A DNA stretch of 64,000 bases from Agarophyton chilense (GCA_030374765.1 JARGXX010000115.1:248001-312000); one strand, 5' to 3'; shown: positions 42,443 to 54,837, numbered from the stretch's first letter. The notes: a model not told the origin generated them from the letters alone. A program made the numbers and translations.

Positions 42443-45400
42443 CGATCCCGTAGTGCTGACCAGGGAGAGCTCGCCTCCCTGCTCCCGCGCTTGGAGGCCC
42501 AAGATTCTCTTGAGGCCTCCCAAATTTCCGCCGTACGGAATCCATTCGCCGGACGGAAAGCGAGTACAGTTTGACTGTGAGTTACATCGTCCTTGGAGAC
42601 GTTATACTTGCCCGTCAAAACGAGAAAGTTACCTCATGGTAGTTTCTAAAAGAAACTATAAGGTCTTTGCCGACATCGGCTCTGACAGGAATCTGTTCTC
42701 TCGTCGATTGGCTATCCTGGACACAGGTACTGGTCCGAACTTTATACAGGAATCGGAGCTCGCTCCTGCTGACTTAGAACGTATTCGATACGGTCCTTTA
42801 CCGGACATCCGGGATGCCAACAAAAATGCTGTGAAGACACTGGGAACAGTTCGACTCGTGGTGCGTTTGGGACGCTTTGTAGTCCTAGTCGACTTCATCG
42901 TCTGTAAGAAGTTAGCTGCACCAGTGATACTGGGATGTAATTATTGCGACAAGTTTGTCGAAGCCATTCGCCCGCGAAGAAAACTAGTGGAACTAGATGA
43001 TGGATCAATGGTACCAATTGTTCGCAAGCCAATGCTTCGTTGCCCCGAAGCACCTCCACTTCCACCATCTATGGAATACGGGAAATCCCAATGACGTGTC
43101 TCGCCAAGGATTCGAGTAGCGAAGAGTGCCATGCTGAAGGCGCAAACCCCAACTTGGGTTCAAGTAAGAACAGAACGACACGGACTCGTGGTAATTCAAC
43201 CGAATACTCGGATGTACGAATCCCGTGGATTGCTAGTCGCTAACGGCATTGTTCAGGTTGATCCTGGTAGCCCCTTTTGAATACTAGTGAGTAACTTCAC
43301 CGAAAACGATTATCAGATACCGAAGAATCAGGTTGTTGCAACAGCTTTGCCTCATCCCACAGTGGTGGTACCTACTCAAGGCTCTCTGGATCCTTTGCCG
43401 TTTGCAAAGGATCCAGAGAGCCTGGTCGATGAGATAGACTTGGCACATGTGTCGGAACACTACAGAACGAAGATCAGGTCTATGCTGAAGAAGTATAAAT
43501 CCATGTGAAGTGGAAAACTAGGAGAGATCTCCGCTACGGAACACCACATTGATTTGGTCCCAGGGTCACGACCCATCTCCCAACCACCCTACAGAGCGGG
43601 ACCGCGAACTCGCCAAATCGAGGAGGAGAATGTCAGCAAAATTCTGGAAGAAGGAGTAATAGAAGCAGCTCAATCTGCTTGGCCCTCACCAGTGGTGCTG
43701 GTTCCAAAACCTAATGGTTCTTTACGATTCTGTATCGATTATCGAAAACTGAACGCAGTTACAGTTCGAGATACATACCCGTTGCCTCGAATGGACGAAT
43801 ATATTGACAGCTTAGGAGAAGCGAACATGTTCACCACGTTGCACGCCACCTCTGGCTATTGGCAGGTGCCTGTAGCGGAAGAAGACCAAGATAAAACCGC
43901 ATTTGCGTGTCACGCCGGTCTCTACCGTTTCAAAAGGATGCTCTTTGGCTTAACGAATGCACCGGCTACTTTCCAGCGTACTCTGGACATCTTGCTCTCA
44001 AGATACAAGTGGAAGACTTGTTTAGTCTATTTGGACGATGTGATCATCTTTTCCCAGGATGTGGAAAGCCATTTACGGCATGTCGAGGAGATCCTCAAAG
44101 CACTACAGAGCGCAGGTATCACCTTGAAGTTCAAGAAATGCGAATGGTTCGCTGGCACCGTCCGCTACTTATGACATGTGATCAAGCCGGGACAGATTGC
44201 AATTCAAGAGGCATAAACAGCAGCTCTCCGCGAAGTACAAGCTCCGTCGACACAGAAGCAATTGCGTTCTTTCCTCGGCATGTGCAACGTCTACCGACGA
44301 TTCGTGCCGCGATACTCGCATATAGCGGCACCGCTCAACGCAAAGCTGCGTAAAGGACAACCAGTACAGCTGGAACAATTCAGACAAGCTGAAGCGGAAG
44401 CGTTCGACACGCTGGAGACAAAGATTATTACAGCCCCAGTCATGGCGCTGCCCATCCCCAACCTGCCGTACTCAGTGGATGCCGACTCTAGCGAGTACCA
44501 AGTAGGGTGTGCCCTTTTTAAAACACACCCTGATGGTGAACGCAAACCCATTGGTTACTGGTCAAGATCGCTGAACGCAGCTGAGAAGAAGTATTCAGTT
44601 TCAGAAAAGGAATGCCTTGAAGTCGTTTGGGCTCTAACCACATTGCGACCGTATCTCCAAATAGAACGTTTTACCGTCAACACGGATCATTCGTCTCTAC
44701 GATGGTTGCTGTCCATTACAGACCCGTCTGGTCGTCTCACACGATGGCGCTTACGTTTTTCTGAATTCGATTTCGAAGTGAATTATAAGAAGGGCTTGGC
44801 CAATGTCCAAGCTGACGCGCTATCGCGACTCAAAACACTGGGCGAAACCCAAGGCGAAATCGATGAAGAGATAACTTGCTTCTAAATGGAGACCCATTCA
44901 CCATCTTTTGGAGAAGAGGAACAAGAGACCCTTGATGATTATTCGGATGCAGACCCGTTCCTTGCATTAGCAGATACTGACCCTTCAGTTCAACTCGAGC
45001 GAATCTCGCGCACTGAGCTCCTCAATGAGCAATACGCCGATACGTTTTGGGCGTCGATACGCTCTCGTCTTAACAGGGGGAAGGAGCTCTCCTTTTCACT
45101 CGATTCACGAGGAATACTGTTAAGACATGTCGAAAAGCATGATCAAATCGTGATTGCACACGTCTTGAAGGGTCGTGTACTCCATCTGGCACACTACAGC
45201 AGGCTGTCCGGTCATCCAGGAGGAACGAAGTTGTTCATGACTCTAAGAAGAGATTTTTACTGGCCTACTTTGGCAATGGACTGCCATGCTACAGTGAGGT
45301 TGTGTACAACATGTGCGAAGAATCGCGTGAAGGTTTACAGGAAGCGGAAACCGATGACGTTATTCCAGGCGAAAGCGCCTTTACAATACGTCAGTATCGA

Positions 45401-47167
45401 CATCCTAGGGGATTGATTCGCTCAAGGCGAGGTTATCGCCACCTGTTGGTAATCACCGACCGCTTCTTGAAGCAAGTGCGGACTGTGCCGGTGAAGCGGA
45501 TAACCGCAACCGTAATCGCACAGGCGTTTATCAAACACTGGGTATTTATATACGGACCACCAAAAGTTCTGTTATCAGAAAATAGGAAGCAATTCGTTGC
45601 GAAGTTCTTTCAGAATGTTTGCCGCATTATGGGCATTCGAAACGTGTTTACCACGACCTATCCTCCGCAATGCAACAGTCAGGTGGAGCGTTTCAACCGC
45701 ACGCTGATAGCAGCATTACGACACTACATCGCGGACCACCCGAAAGAATGGGACATGTTTACAGATACTCTGTGCTACGCGTACAATACGCAAGTGCATA
45801 CCTCTACAAAGACGGCACCGTTCGACCTCGTGCTCTCATGTAACCCTCCGGCTTTACCGGTTGCGCTCGACGGCGAGACAGAATTGGACGCGCCGACCCC
45901 GGCTAAGTACCATCTGAAATGGAGGAATGACCTGAAGGCCAGAGCGGAAGAAGCCGCTAAAGAGTTATCAAAGACGCAAGCTCGCTATAAGAGAAACTAT
46001 GACGCCAGAAGGCGAAGAGGAAATCCGGCAATCCGAGTAGGAGGTCACGTCTTCGTGCGAATCGAAATACCTGACAAACAGGAAGAATCTTGTCATAAAT
46101 TGTTGCCGATAGCGGCTGGACCCTTCAAAGTGGTGGACCTTGATGAAGACACAGTGGTCATCAAGACAGGTGAGGACGTTGAACGTGTATCGCGCGATCG
46201 CGTTGAAGTCGCGCCTGAACCGCAAGTGGAAGTCCAGGTATCTGGTAAAACTAAGGAGGCAAGTGCGACGGAACGTCAAGGCAAAAGCCCAAGTGACTCT
46301 GGAGAGAGTGAACCGCCACCAATAGCTTGAGCGGAGGAGAAAGCTCCTGATCTCCCACCGCCGGCGGTTGCGTAGGCCAATCACGGACAGCTTCCGAAAT
46401 ATCAGGATATGCCCCGTGGCACGCACACATCCGTAAGTACAGAAATGGAACCTGAAAGCAGGAAAGATGTTTTGGAATTTGGCTTCAAAGACTTGGAAAC
46501 GAGTGCACGCGAAAACGCGCCGTTGTTGCTTCAGGCTGAACCGTCAGGTGAAGCGCCACTCGCTGTTCCGCCGATATCGGCTCCCATCCCTTGTGGGCAG
46601 GAAGAAGAAGAGGTATCGCCTCCTGTCGTGGTGCGAGCACCATCATCCACCAAACAGCGGTCAGAATCGGATAAACCAAAGGAAGTTCATCCACGAATGG
46701 AATTGAGCAGTAGCAAGAAGTACGCTTCTATGGAACCTGGAAAACAGGGTAGCTATTTATCTGAGAAAGGTTCTCAAGGAATGAGTACACTGCCCCTGCG
46801 GGCAGAACGACAGTTAGTCGACGAGCGAACGCTTAGCGACGTTGAGACTGCTAACAAAGAGACGCTTGGGTCAGCTTTAAGGCATTTCAAACCTGTTAAC
46901 AGGAATCTCGCGCCAATAGCGAAAGCATTGGGAAACGCCCAAGAATATGTTATGGATCGCATATGTGAACATGGCGAGCATGAAGATAGCAGATAATTAC
47001 TGTATCGAATCCGTTGGTACGGTTTTCCTCCGGAAGCGGATACGTGGGAACCTATAGCTCATATCCCCCGTTCGCAGCTCGTGCGATATCATCGAGGCAT
47101 GCGATTACCACTCCGCAGGGAGATCGACTCCTCGATAGTACGGCTCATGGGCACATCCCATTTCTAA
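42410..47167 (+). pseudogene. pol of element C: protease, RT, RNase H, integrase, chromodomain (broken)
   Basis: Protease ILDTGTGPNF (about 42716). RT has RFCIDYRKLNAVTVRD, RMLFGLTNAPATFQR and VYLDDVIIFS. RNase H has YSVDADSSEYQVGCALF and VNTDHSSLRWLL. The integrase zinc finger is HYSRLSGHPGG...CTTC (45190-45320). The core has SIDILG, then LLSENRKQF, where the second catalytic Asp (Asp in A) is Glu, and SQVERFNRTL. A GPFKVV segment and a charged linker precede the C-terminal chromodomain RIRWYGFPPEADTWEP, ending at 47165. Stops occur at 43092, 43276, 43506, 44172, 44214, 44883, 46328, 46372 and 46994. The phase changes near 45410. Confidence 0.88.
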
Positions 47168-47190
47168 GTATGGGCTACAAAGGTAGTAAA

Positions 47191-47275
47191 AACTCGAGAA
47201 GCGAGAAGAAGGATTGAAGAACTCGAGAAGCGAGAAGAGATGATTGAAGAACTCGAGAAGCGAGAAGAGATGAAG
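47191..47275 (+). repeat. GA-rich tandem repeat, three ~29-bp units, element C
   Basis: Units start at 47191, 47220 and 47250 (AACTCGAGAAGCGAGAAGA...). It sits between convergent pol and the antisense gene, like the purine tract of B. Confidence 0.88.
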
Positions 47276-47378
47276 ACTAGAAGATAAGAAGGGAACGTGA
47301 AGACACGAAGTCACCGGAGTTTTATTGGTATCAAGATACCACCGCAAGGGTGTTGACTAGGAGTCTTTTCTAGGATCA

Positions 47379-49205
47379 TCAAAGAGTCGTGCGAGCACGC
47401 AGGTTCGCTAGAAGCTGTGCGCGATCACCCTCAACTTGGTCCACGGGAAAGCCCGCATCTAAGAGGAACTGCCTCAGCGGATCCAAGCCTGGATCTTCAA
47501 CCGGCACTGCACTCGGTTGTTGGGTAAACTCATGATAGTACTCTTGAGCAACTCCCGCCGTTGCGGATTGATAGACGGAAGTCGCTACGCCTGCCAGCTC
47601 TGGCTCGTCCTCGTAACCGAGTTCAGCCTCAGTTCCTGGCGCTTCCTCATACGGTTCCTCTCCGTTCTCGGATGGAGTAGCATCGTACACGTATCCAGTA
47701 CGCTGGTTAGGTGGCATGTCACGCGGGTTCTCCCGAAGAAAGCGACCCTGCTCGGAGGTGATCAACTGGCGCGTCCAGGGGTCGTACCAAACGAAATCTC
47801 CAGCACTTGCTGTTCGTCCAGGAGAATGGTCGTGGTGTCTTGCACGGGTTCCGCGAGCGGATTGATCAGCTGGCACTCCAGACCAATCGACACTGTCGAT
47901 CAAATCAAGAAGATGGAGGAAGTCGGCATGGTTCACTGGGGATCCCAGGACAAGGGAAAGATCGAGTTCTCTCGCATACTTTCGCGCTGTGGGCGACATG
48001 TACCAAACTCTAAAGGTATCAAAAGCATCCCATAGGAGGAAGACGGCCATCTTGGCGATAAACTCGGTATAAACCACCGTCCAATATCCCGAGAACGGGT
48101 CGTTAACCAACGCGGACCTGATGTAGGAGATCGCCGGTTGGAGCTCCACAGGGCAACCACGAGGACTCTCGATCGCCGCCCAATGCTCCGGAATACCGAT
48201 GTAGCGCCCGAAGCGCGCGTTCCGCCGGATGCGGTCAATCTCGATCATTTGATACGGCACAAAATAGCCCAAACGTGATCGAGTACGACGTTCCCAACGG
48301 GGATAATCTCAATAGAGAATGTAACGCTTTCGAAGGAAGTGGAACTCCGCACGGAGAAGAGGTTGCTGAAAGCAGAGAGCTGCATCACGCACACCGCGCA
48401 CACCGCGCCAACCGCTAATATCGACTTCAACGAGTGTCTCGATATACGAGCAACCTTCACCGTCGGTACGGGCTTTCCAGGTATCTAGTTCCCAGTTCTG
48501 CGGGAGGAGAACCGTACTGATGAATCGGTGAAGACGCTGGTAAATCTGCTTGGTGAACGGCGTACAGGCGTCGGACAAGGTTTCCGCTGAATATCGCGCA
48601 ATCGCGTTGTCTGGCAAAGCAATATGGCTCGCCCAGTCGTCCATATGAATCGCGTGTTCCGGAATACCGTCAGGGAAGTACCCACCGTGTACATACTGTT
48701 GTATCAACGCGTCATCGCGGATAGCAACTGGATCAAACCAAAGCGCTTGCGCGAAAAGTTCAACGTTGTCGAGAGGACCTCGTCCATAGAAATCCGCAGG
48801 GTGCGGGTAGCTCCGCTGAGCACGACGGGAAGGAGCTCGAATCACACCTGCAGAGGCGAGGTAAGCCGCATTCGGCATCGGAGCCACGGTTGGCTGAGGT
48901 AGCGGTACCGACCGGAATCCGGTGTACGGTGTGGGGAACGAACGGTATAGATCGAGTTAAGCAGTAGGCTGCGACGCATAACCAGCAGTGTTGGACGGAG
49001 CCCCAGAAGGCACATCCTCAGAGGAGGGCTGAAACGGATTGGACCCGGCGTTCGGATCCATCGCGACAGATCGAGCTGAACAGCCGTGAGGAACAGAATG
49101 CTGTTGAACACTGTAAGAGTTGGTCGGGCGGCGAGGAATTCGTGATGACGATGAGTACCTGGAACACCGGTCCGACTGCGTATAAACGCTTCTTGCGTCC
49201 CCCAT
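47379..49205 (-). pseudogene. Antisense accessory gene of element C (aORF family, two in-frame stops)
   Basis: The minus-strand ATG at 49205 (MGDARSVYTQSDRC) is 25 bp from the 3' LTR. One frame of about 609 codons runs to 47379, with stops only near 48957 and 48309. The core matches A and B: ALWFDPVAIRDDALIQQYV, PLLRAEFHFLRKR, RTRSRLGYFVPYQMIE, DPFSGYWTVV, LLWDAFDTFRVWYMSP, VDWSGVP, GDFVWYDPW and an acidic Glu-rich stretch. It ends in DRAQLLANLRARTTL, comparable to DALVARLTGG in A. Charged, no membrane span, no zinc ligands. The three proteins clearly differ in sequence but keep length and motif order. Confidence 0.82.
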
Positions 49206-49220
49206 GGCTCGCGCTTAACG

Positions 49221-49229
49221 AGGGGGGTA
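49221..49229 (+). promoter_or_regulatory. Polypurine tract of element C
   Basis: AGGGGGGTA immediately before the 3' LTR, shorter than in A and B. Confidence 0.65.
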
Positions 49230-49882
49230 TTTAGTATTCTACTATGTCGGGGAATCCGATAGGATGATTTTTCGCGAAGTCGCAGTTGGAACTCATAAGT
49301 GAGTGATGTCATCAAACTTGTGATATGAAACGGCACACCGCGTAGGATGCCAGGAGGCAGGGTACATTAGTGGAAAACGTGGTATGACGAGTGGACTGGC
49401 TTGCAACGGCGCATGTAGTGGCGATCCACGTGGCTGGTTTTACTACCCTTTGTAGCTAGACGTCCATTAAGGACCGTACCCATACAGTGGTTTGGCTAAG
49501 TGGCTGACCACTGGGTATTACTTATATATTTACTTGGGCACTCACCCTGGAACACAGTATATAGTGTACCAAAGGTGAGCGCCGACTCCAAGTAAAGGAG
49601 ACAACATGGGCATCATGACTATTCTGTTCCTCGCTTAGGATTCCTTAACCGGAGATCCGGACGAGCTATAATAGATAGTCAGCCCCCAACCACTTCACGA
49701 GCCGCCCATCAACGTTTTACAGTTGCATTGTTCACCCTCGCTGGCGAGTAGTGGCCTTACACCCCACTTCCAGCTCGCTGGTGTTGTAGCTCTACCACCC
49801 CCTTTACTTCGCCACAAGCGACCCATCGGCAGTACGATCGCTGTCGCAGGTGTCTGCTCTCTCCGTTAGAGCGGATACTACA
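49230..49882 (+). repeat. 3' LTR of element C (653 bp)
   Basis: Collinear with 39390-40043. It starts TTTAGTATTC, so the second base of the terminal TG is mutated. One T is missing from a T-run, and about six more substitutions are seen. Confidence 0.9.
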
Positions 49883-49887
49883 CGGAG

Positions 49888-50694
49888 ACGAGAATATGCC
49901 AGGTTACCAGCCCCCGACAATCAGCCCCATGAGAAGAAAGGAACAAGACAGTGAACTAAATAGCATAGAGGTCGCGTCGTTCAGGTCTCTAAACAGTTGC
50001 ATTGGGTGGCTTGGCGTCGCGGCATCTCTATTATGCGCCTTTGTTGCAAGCTACGTACAGCGAAAAGGGCCCACTACATGTGTGAAAGACATGGTCACCC
50101 AGATAAATCTACTAAAGAGTTTAAAGAAGAGAGGGACGTCGATACCGTTTGTGAGGCGAGATGATAGAAGTGAATATCAAGCATCACTGGTGGTGTTCTC
50201 TGATGCGAGCTGCACAACGGATTATGGACAGCTGGGGTTTGTGGCAGGCCTTCTATTCGGAGAGCTGCAGGAGGAATCGATTTTTCATGTAGTGTCCCGG
50301 AGTTTGCAAAAATCTCATAGGCCAGTTAAGTCGATTGGATCCGCAGAAACATTGGCTGCAGGCGAAGCCATCGACGAAGGAAAGGTGTTAACTAAGGCAT
50401 TCCAGACTCTACTCGGCATTTATGTGTAACTTTGGATTGTCGTTGACTCTAAGGACCTCTACGGGACGCTTTCGACGTGTAGAAACGCGGCATATCGATC
50501 TATTCGCTACGAGTTTGAAACGCGAAGTATTGACCGCATGATTTGGATCCGCGGAAAATTCAACTACTCTGGTCCTTTAATCAAGACCGACAGTCCCATG
50601 TCTACGGGTCTAGAATTGATTCTGTTTAACGGGAAATTGTCTTTGGACTTTGGTCAGGCAGTCTCCAACAGTTCGTACAAGTCTACGGGATGAT
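49888..50694 (+). pseudogene. RT end and RNase H of copia element E
   Basis: It continues in frame after C's second CGGAG (49883-49887): MPGYQPPTISPM, then YVQRKGPTTCVKDMVTQINL, then RNase H with LVVFSDASCTTDYGQLG (first catalytic Asp) and SIGSAETLAAGEAIDEG (Glu). After a stop at 50427 it continues with VDSKDLYGTLST and ends at TGA 50692-50694. Apart from that stop the frame is open. The 3' LTR begins 21 bp later. Confidence 0.85.
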
Positions 50695-50715
50695 ACCAAC
50701 TCATGGATGTATGAG

Positions 50716-50832
50716 TATGGAATGGTAGTGCTGGAATTCGATGCATATATCTAATGCGACTGTAGAAGTCAAGCTCAAAAGTAGATTGTTGCATTAGCGA
50801 TGCATAACTTGAATGCAGTCATTTAATGCAAG
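50716..50832 (+). repeat. 3' LTR of element E, left part (117 bp)
   Basis: Begins TATGGAATGGTAGTGC and matches the first third of 24931-25290. It ends with GCAAG (50828-50832), the duplicated target of element F. Confidence 0.85.
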
Positions 50833-51045
50833 TGTAGGAGAGAAGAGATAATGAGGACTGAACTTCAAGTTTACTCACTGCAACGATGAATCCTCCTGCT
50901 TTTCTCGTTGCGGCACAAATCATGTAGCTTATATAGACATGTTTGTAACCGCTTATATGTTTGAATCCGATTCAAACATATGAATTTGTAATAAGCGGTT
51001 GCTACGTTATAACAGTAAATGGATGTCACGTAATACTATATTACA
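50833..51045 (-). repeat. 3' LTR of element F (213 bp)
   Basis: On the plus strand TGTAGGAGAGAAG...CTATATTACA. It contains the inverted pair GTTTGAATCC/GGATTCAAAC-like sequence around ATATGTTTGAAT...ATTCAAACATAT (50957-50981). Confidence 0.88.
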
Positions 51046-54000
51046 TTCACCCTCTCTTTGGAATCGGACGTTTTCGTCGATTCTTCGTATGCGCAGATGC
51101 GATCTTTGCAGTTGCTTAATTCGCTTTTCGACATCCAAATAACGTCTTCCGGTGTATCGTTCTCAAATTGGACCAGGTAGTAGACCTTTTGACATGACTT
51201 TTTACTATCCAAGATTTTCTTGACTTCCTGTTCGACGATACCTTCGGCATCAATCACTACAGAAAGTGTAGTTTTGTCAATTTCTGGCCTCAAGTACTTC
51301 TTAAGCTTCGAAAAGTGAAAAACATTGTGAGCACGTTTCATCGTTGGAGGGAGCTCTATCTTGTACGTGACCGGGCCCATGATTTCAGTAATTGCTAGAG
51401 GACCAACAAACTTCGGTCTCCATTTCTTCGGTAGATCTGCGCGAGATGACATTCCCGTACCAACAGGATTCAACACCACCAAGTCTCCAACATTGAAGCA
51501 TTCGTGTTTTCTCTTCTCATTGGCGTAGTATATTTGTTGTGCTTGTACCACCTCAAGGTTATCACGCGCCATTGCTTTAAACAGCTTTTGCCGTTCGAGC
51601 GTGTTCACTGCTGCCTGGAAATTCGAAGCAGTACGTGATTCTCTTGTCAATTGAGAGTGGGGTACGTATCCCAGATCGATTTCGGGCGGAGTCAGCCCTG
51701 TGCTCTTTTGCTTTGATGAGTTGTATTCCAACTCAAGATCGCTCAGGAATAAGTCCCGATCCATCAGCTTCTCCTTGTTAATGTGGCAAAGCATCTGACT
51801 AAGTGTCCGAATAGTATTCTCGCTTTGCTCATCAGTCTGCGGGTGTCCTTTTTTGCCATATTTTTTGCAATGTTCAGCGTGTCTGTGATTCCTTCGAAGT
51901 ACTTCGATGTGAATAGAGGATTCCTGTCCAAGATGATGCTATCCGCCATACCATGCTTAGAAAACACAAAGTCAAACAACAACTGAACAACATCAGAAGA
52001 TGTAATACTCTTGTTTGTTGGGATAAACAGACCACGTTTCGACAGTTTCTCTACAATGACAAACACAGAGTCATTTCCTTTCTCGGGTATGGGGAATTCT
52101 GAAAGAATATCCGTCGTCACTAGCTCCCAACAACTCTTTGGAATTCTATGTGGTCGTAGCAGTCCCTTGTCCTTGGCCCGTTCTTCCTTGCTATGTTGAC
52201 AGGTGAGACACGAGCCAACTTGTTTTGCAACATCATTGTACACACCCTTCCAGTAGAACGACCTCGCGCACTGGTAAAAGGTTTTCTCCACTCCAAAATG
52301 GGGGCAAGTGTGTACTTCGGCGATGAATTCCTTTCTTAGATCTCCTAATTGTGGCACATAGAGCCTTCGCATGTCTGCTCCTTTCCAGTAGATATTCTTA
52401 CCATCCATTGTGTAGTTGAATGCATACATACGGAGTTTCTTAGAGTGTTGCGCCTCCTCGTTCGAAAACCACGCAATGATTTCCTTCGACCATTTGTCAG
52501 TACCATAACATTTTTGAATTCTCTGTACTAGAGTGTTGTCTTTCAGACCTAGTGCATTCAAAATCACGGAACTTGCGACGTTCCTACTTAGTGCATCAGC
52601 AACACAATTCTTCGACCCCGGAATATGCTCCACTATAAAATTGTAGTTTTGCAGCTCATCGATCGATCGCGTCTGTCTTCCAGTCAACTTTGTCTTCGAA
52701 TGTAGATATTTGATTGGCTCATGGTCTGTATTCAAAATGAAGGGTCTGTCTCTGAGGTAAACCGCCCATGATCTTAATGAAATCATCACTGCCAAAAATT
52801 CCTGGTCTCCAGTATCCCATCTCGTTTCGGTATCTTTCAGTCGATGAGATAAATACGCGACGGGGTGAGCATTTTGGTCAAAAGTTGCTCCCACGGCAAA
52901 TTTAGACGCATCTGTCGTGAGCACGAAGGTTTCAGTCGAAGAAAGATGTCTGAGAAGCGGTGCATTTGTGAGCTTCTGCTTTACTTCCTCGAACGCATTT
53001 CTTTCTCCTTTACTCCATATTAAATCCTTTCTTCGGACCAAATTTGTCAATGGCAACACCATACCAGAGTAGTTCTTCATGAATCGTCGGTAGAAATTTG
53101 CCAGGCCTAAGAACCTCTGCACTTCCTTGACATTCTTTGGTGTAGGCCACTCTTGAACTGCATTAATCAATCTCCTCTGCGTCCTTATTCTTTCAGAACT
53201 AACCTTGTAACCTAGGTAATCGACTTCTTCAAGTCCAAAATCACATTGGCTTGGTCGTAGGTACAGCTTATACTTACGCAACACTTCAAACACATGCCTC
53301 AGGTGTTTTCGGTGCTCTTCCAGAGACTTACTGTATATTAATATATCTTCAAGGTACAATACCATATATTCCCCAAGAAGGTCCTGGAACAAAGTGGCGA
53401 GGGGGCGGGAGAACGCTGCCGGAGCGTTTGTCAATCCGAAATATAAGACCCGCCACTCGAAAGAACCTAATCGGGTTCTTATCGCCGTTTTGTGACAGTC
53501 TTCGTCCTTCAATCTCATCTGATGATACCCCAAAATGAGGTCAAGCTGAGAAAAAACGGTTGCACCAGCTACCTGGTCGATCGTCTCGTCGATTAGTGGG
53601 ATCAGGCTAGAATCAGGAATCGTGATCTTGTTTAAAGCTCTGTAGTCGCAAACCATACGTAAATCACCGTTCTTCTTCTTCACGAAGAATAATGGTGCGC
53701 CATATGGCGATGAGGATGGTCGAAGCAATCCCCTGTCGAGGTACTTCTGCAATTGTAGCTTCAGCTCTTTCAACTCTTTTGGGGATAATCGGATAAATGG
53801 TCTTACTGGAGGGGGTGCTCCGGGTTTGAGGTTAATCGTAAACTACATTCCACGTGTTGGGGGTAGTTCTTCCGGCAATTCTTCCCGAAAAATGTCTTCA
53901 TAGTCGGTAAGTATATCCTTGAAGCTATTCTTTGTCATCACATTTTCTAAGTGAGAAGCCCCACGTTCTGTAATTCGAGCCATGTACAACTCACAGTTGT

Positions 54001-54335
54001 CTTTCTTCAGTACCCGCGTCAGTTTCTTGAATGACATTCTTTTCAACATTTTCGTGTTGCAGGAGTTCTTAATCGTCCTTGGAAGAACCTTTACCGTTGT
54101 CCCATCAGATCTTGTCGAAAATAACGCGTTACTAGCCCAATTGATACCCCGATTTTGATTTCTCAACCAAGATCGTTCTAGTATGAGAACTGGTGGATCT
54201 TCTTCACTATTCAGTTCGATGAGGAAGACACTCTCAGTAGACCAATATCCGTTGACATTCAACACTGAAGTGAGTTTATCAATGACTGGTGTCGTATAGT
54301 GGCAGAAGGTTTGACCTTTGAGATTGTCGATATAC
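51036..54335 (-). pseudogene. RT, RNase H, integrase and chromodomain of element F
   Basis: The pre-RT segment has VLILERSWLRNQNRGINW, then a stop at 53843 shortly before RT. RT has VCDYRALNKITIPD, YFGLTNAPAAFSR and VLYLEDILIYS, where the catalytic YxDD box reads YLED. RNase H has VLTTDASKFAVGATF and LNTDHEPIKYL. The integrase zinc finger is HTCPHFGVEK...CLTC, with the core VTTDIL and ILDRNPLFTSKYF, and a frameshift near 51840. The C-terminal part has KFVGPLAITEIMGP (GPY/F-like) and a chromodomain, VEQEVKKILDSKK...YYLVQF...DVIW. The length and order fit a chromovirus pol. Confidence 0.88.
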
Positions 54336-54837
54336 TACACTGCCCTTATAGGTGATGTATGCGAGGGATCATCGGCCACGCAACTCCGGGCGAGCTACCA
54401 TCTAGGTGTTGTCAGCCACATGCAGTGTTGACATGTACGTTCTGGTTGAGTGATTGTTAGTAATTGTAATTGTAATTATATATTTTTTAGTACAGTAGTG
54501 GAGTGGCCACCTGGCACTGTAGCCAGTGCTGGCCAGGTCTCTGACACTAGGTCAGAGACCGTGCCTTGCTGGCACCTCCCGGGTGATCTGGAGAGTGCAG
54601 TCCACTGCACATAGGGAACTACACCTCCTCCACCCTAGTCTGATAAAGACAGGCACCACTGGGGTCACAACTATACATTTTGGTTCATTGTTTCTCAACT
54701 ACGACATAGGTTTTACCGCGCGTCGACGCCTACCATCGTTCACCTACACGGTATAGGCTAGTTGCCCCGCCGTTTGCCCCTGCCGGTTTTCACGGTGCCC
54801 TGTTACCATCGATGTTTATCACGTCTACCTTCTAAGA
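54336..54837. other. About 500-bp non-coding interruption between protease and RT of element F
   Basis: F's coding sequence resumes at about 54335 (KGQTFCHYTTPVIDKL in minus-strand frame). In between there is AT-rich sequence (TAATTGTAATTGTAATTATA near 54460), a self-complementary GGTCTCTGACACTAGGTCAGAGACC at 54536-54560, and no coding sense. It may be a further inserted element. I could not define clean ends or a convincing duplication, although ACCTT occurs at both edges. Confidence 0.5.

Larger units (their letters stand above)
39390..49882 (+). mobile_element. Ty3/gypsy element C, structurally complete, 10,493 bp
   Basis: LTRs of 654 and 653 bp (39390-40043, 49230-49882) are flanked by CGGAG (39385-39389, 49883-49887). 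Order: 5' LTR, primer-binding site, gag, protease, RT, RNase H, integrase, linker, chromodomain, GA-rich tandem repeat, antisense gene on the minus strand, polypurine tract, 3' LTR. It is the most complete pol of the lineage in this window, though broken by stops and two frameshifts. The LTRs differ by about eight changes (about 1%), so it is older than B. It is inserted in the RT of copia element E, 98 bp from B. Confidence 0.92.

Noticed and set aside
43092-44883. Repeat-induced C-to-T mutation as the cause of the stops in element C
   Set aside because: The stops arise by mixed changes (for example Gly or Trp codons to TGA) without a clear C-to-T excess, and B and its LTRs are not AT-shifted. 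A proper count was not possible.
50957-50981. Inverted repeat in the F LTR as a transposon terminal repeat
   Set aside because: It lies inside both LTR copies at the same position, so it is an internal LTR feature (possible hairpin), not an element end.
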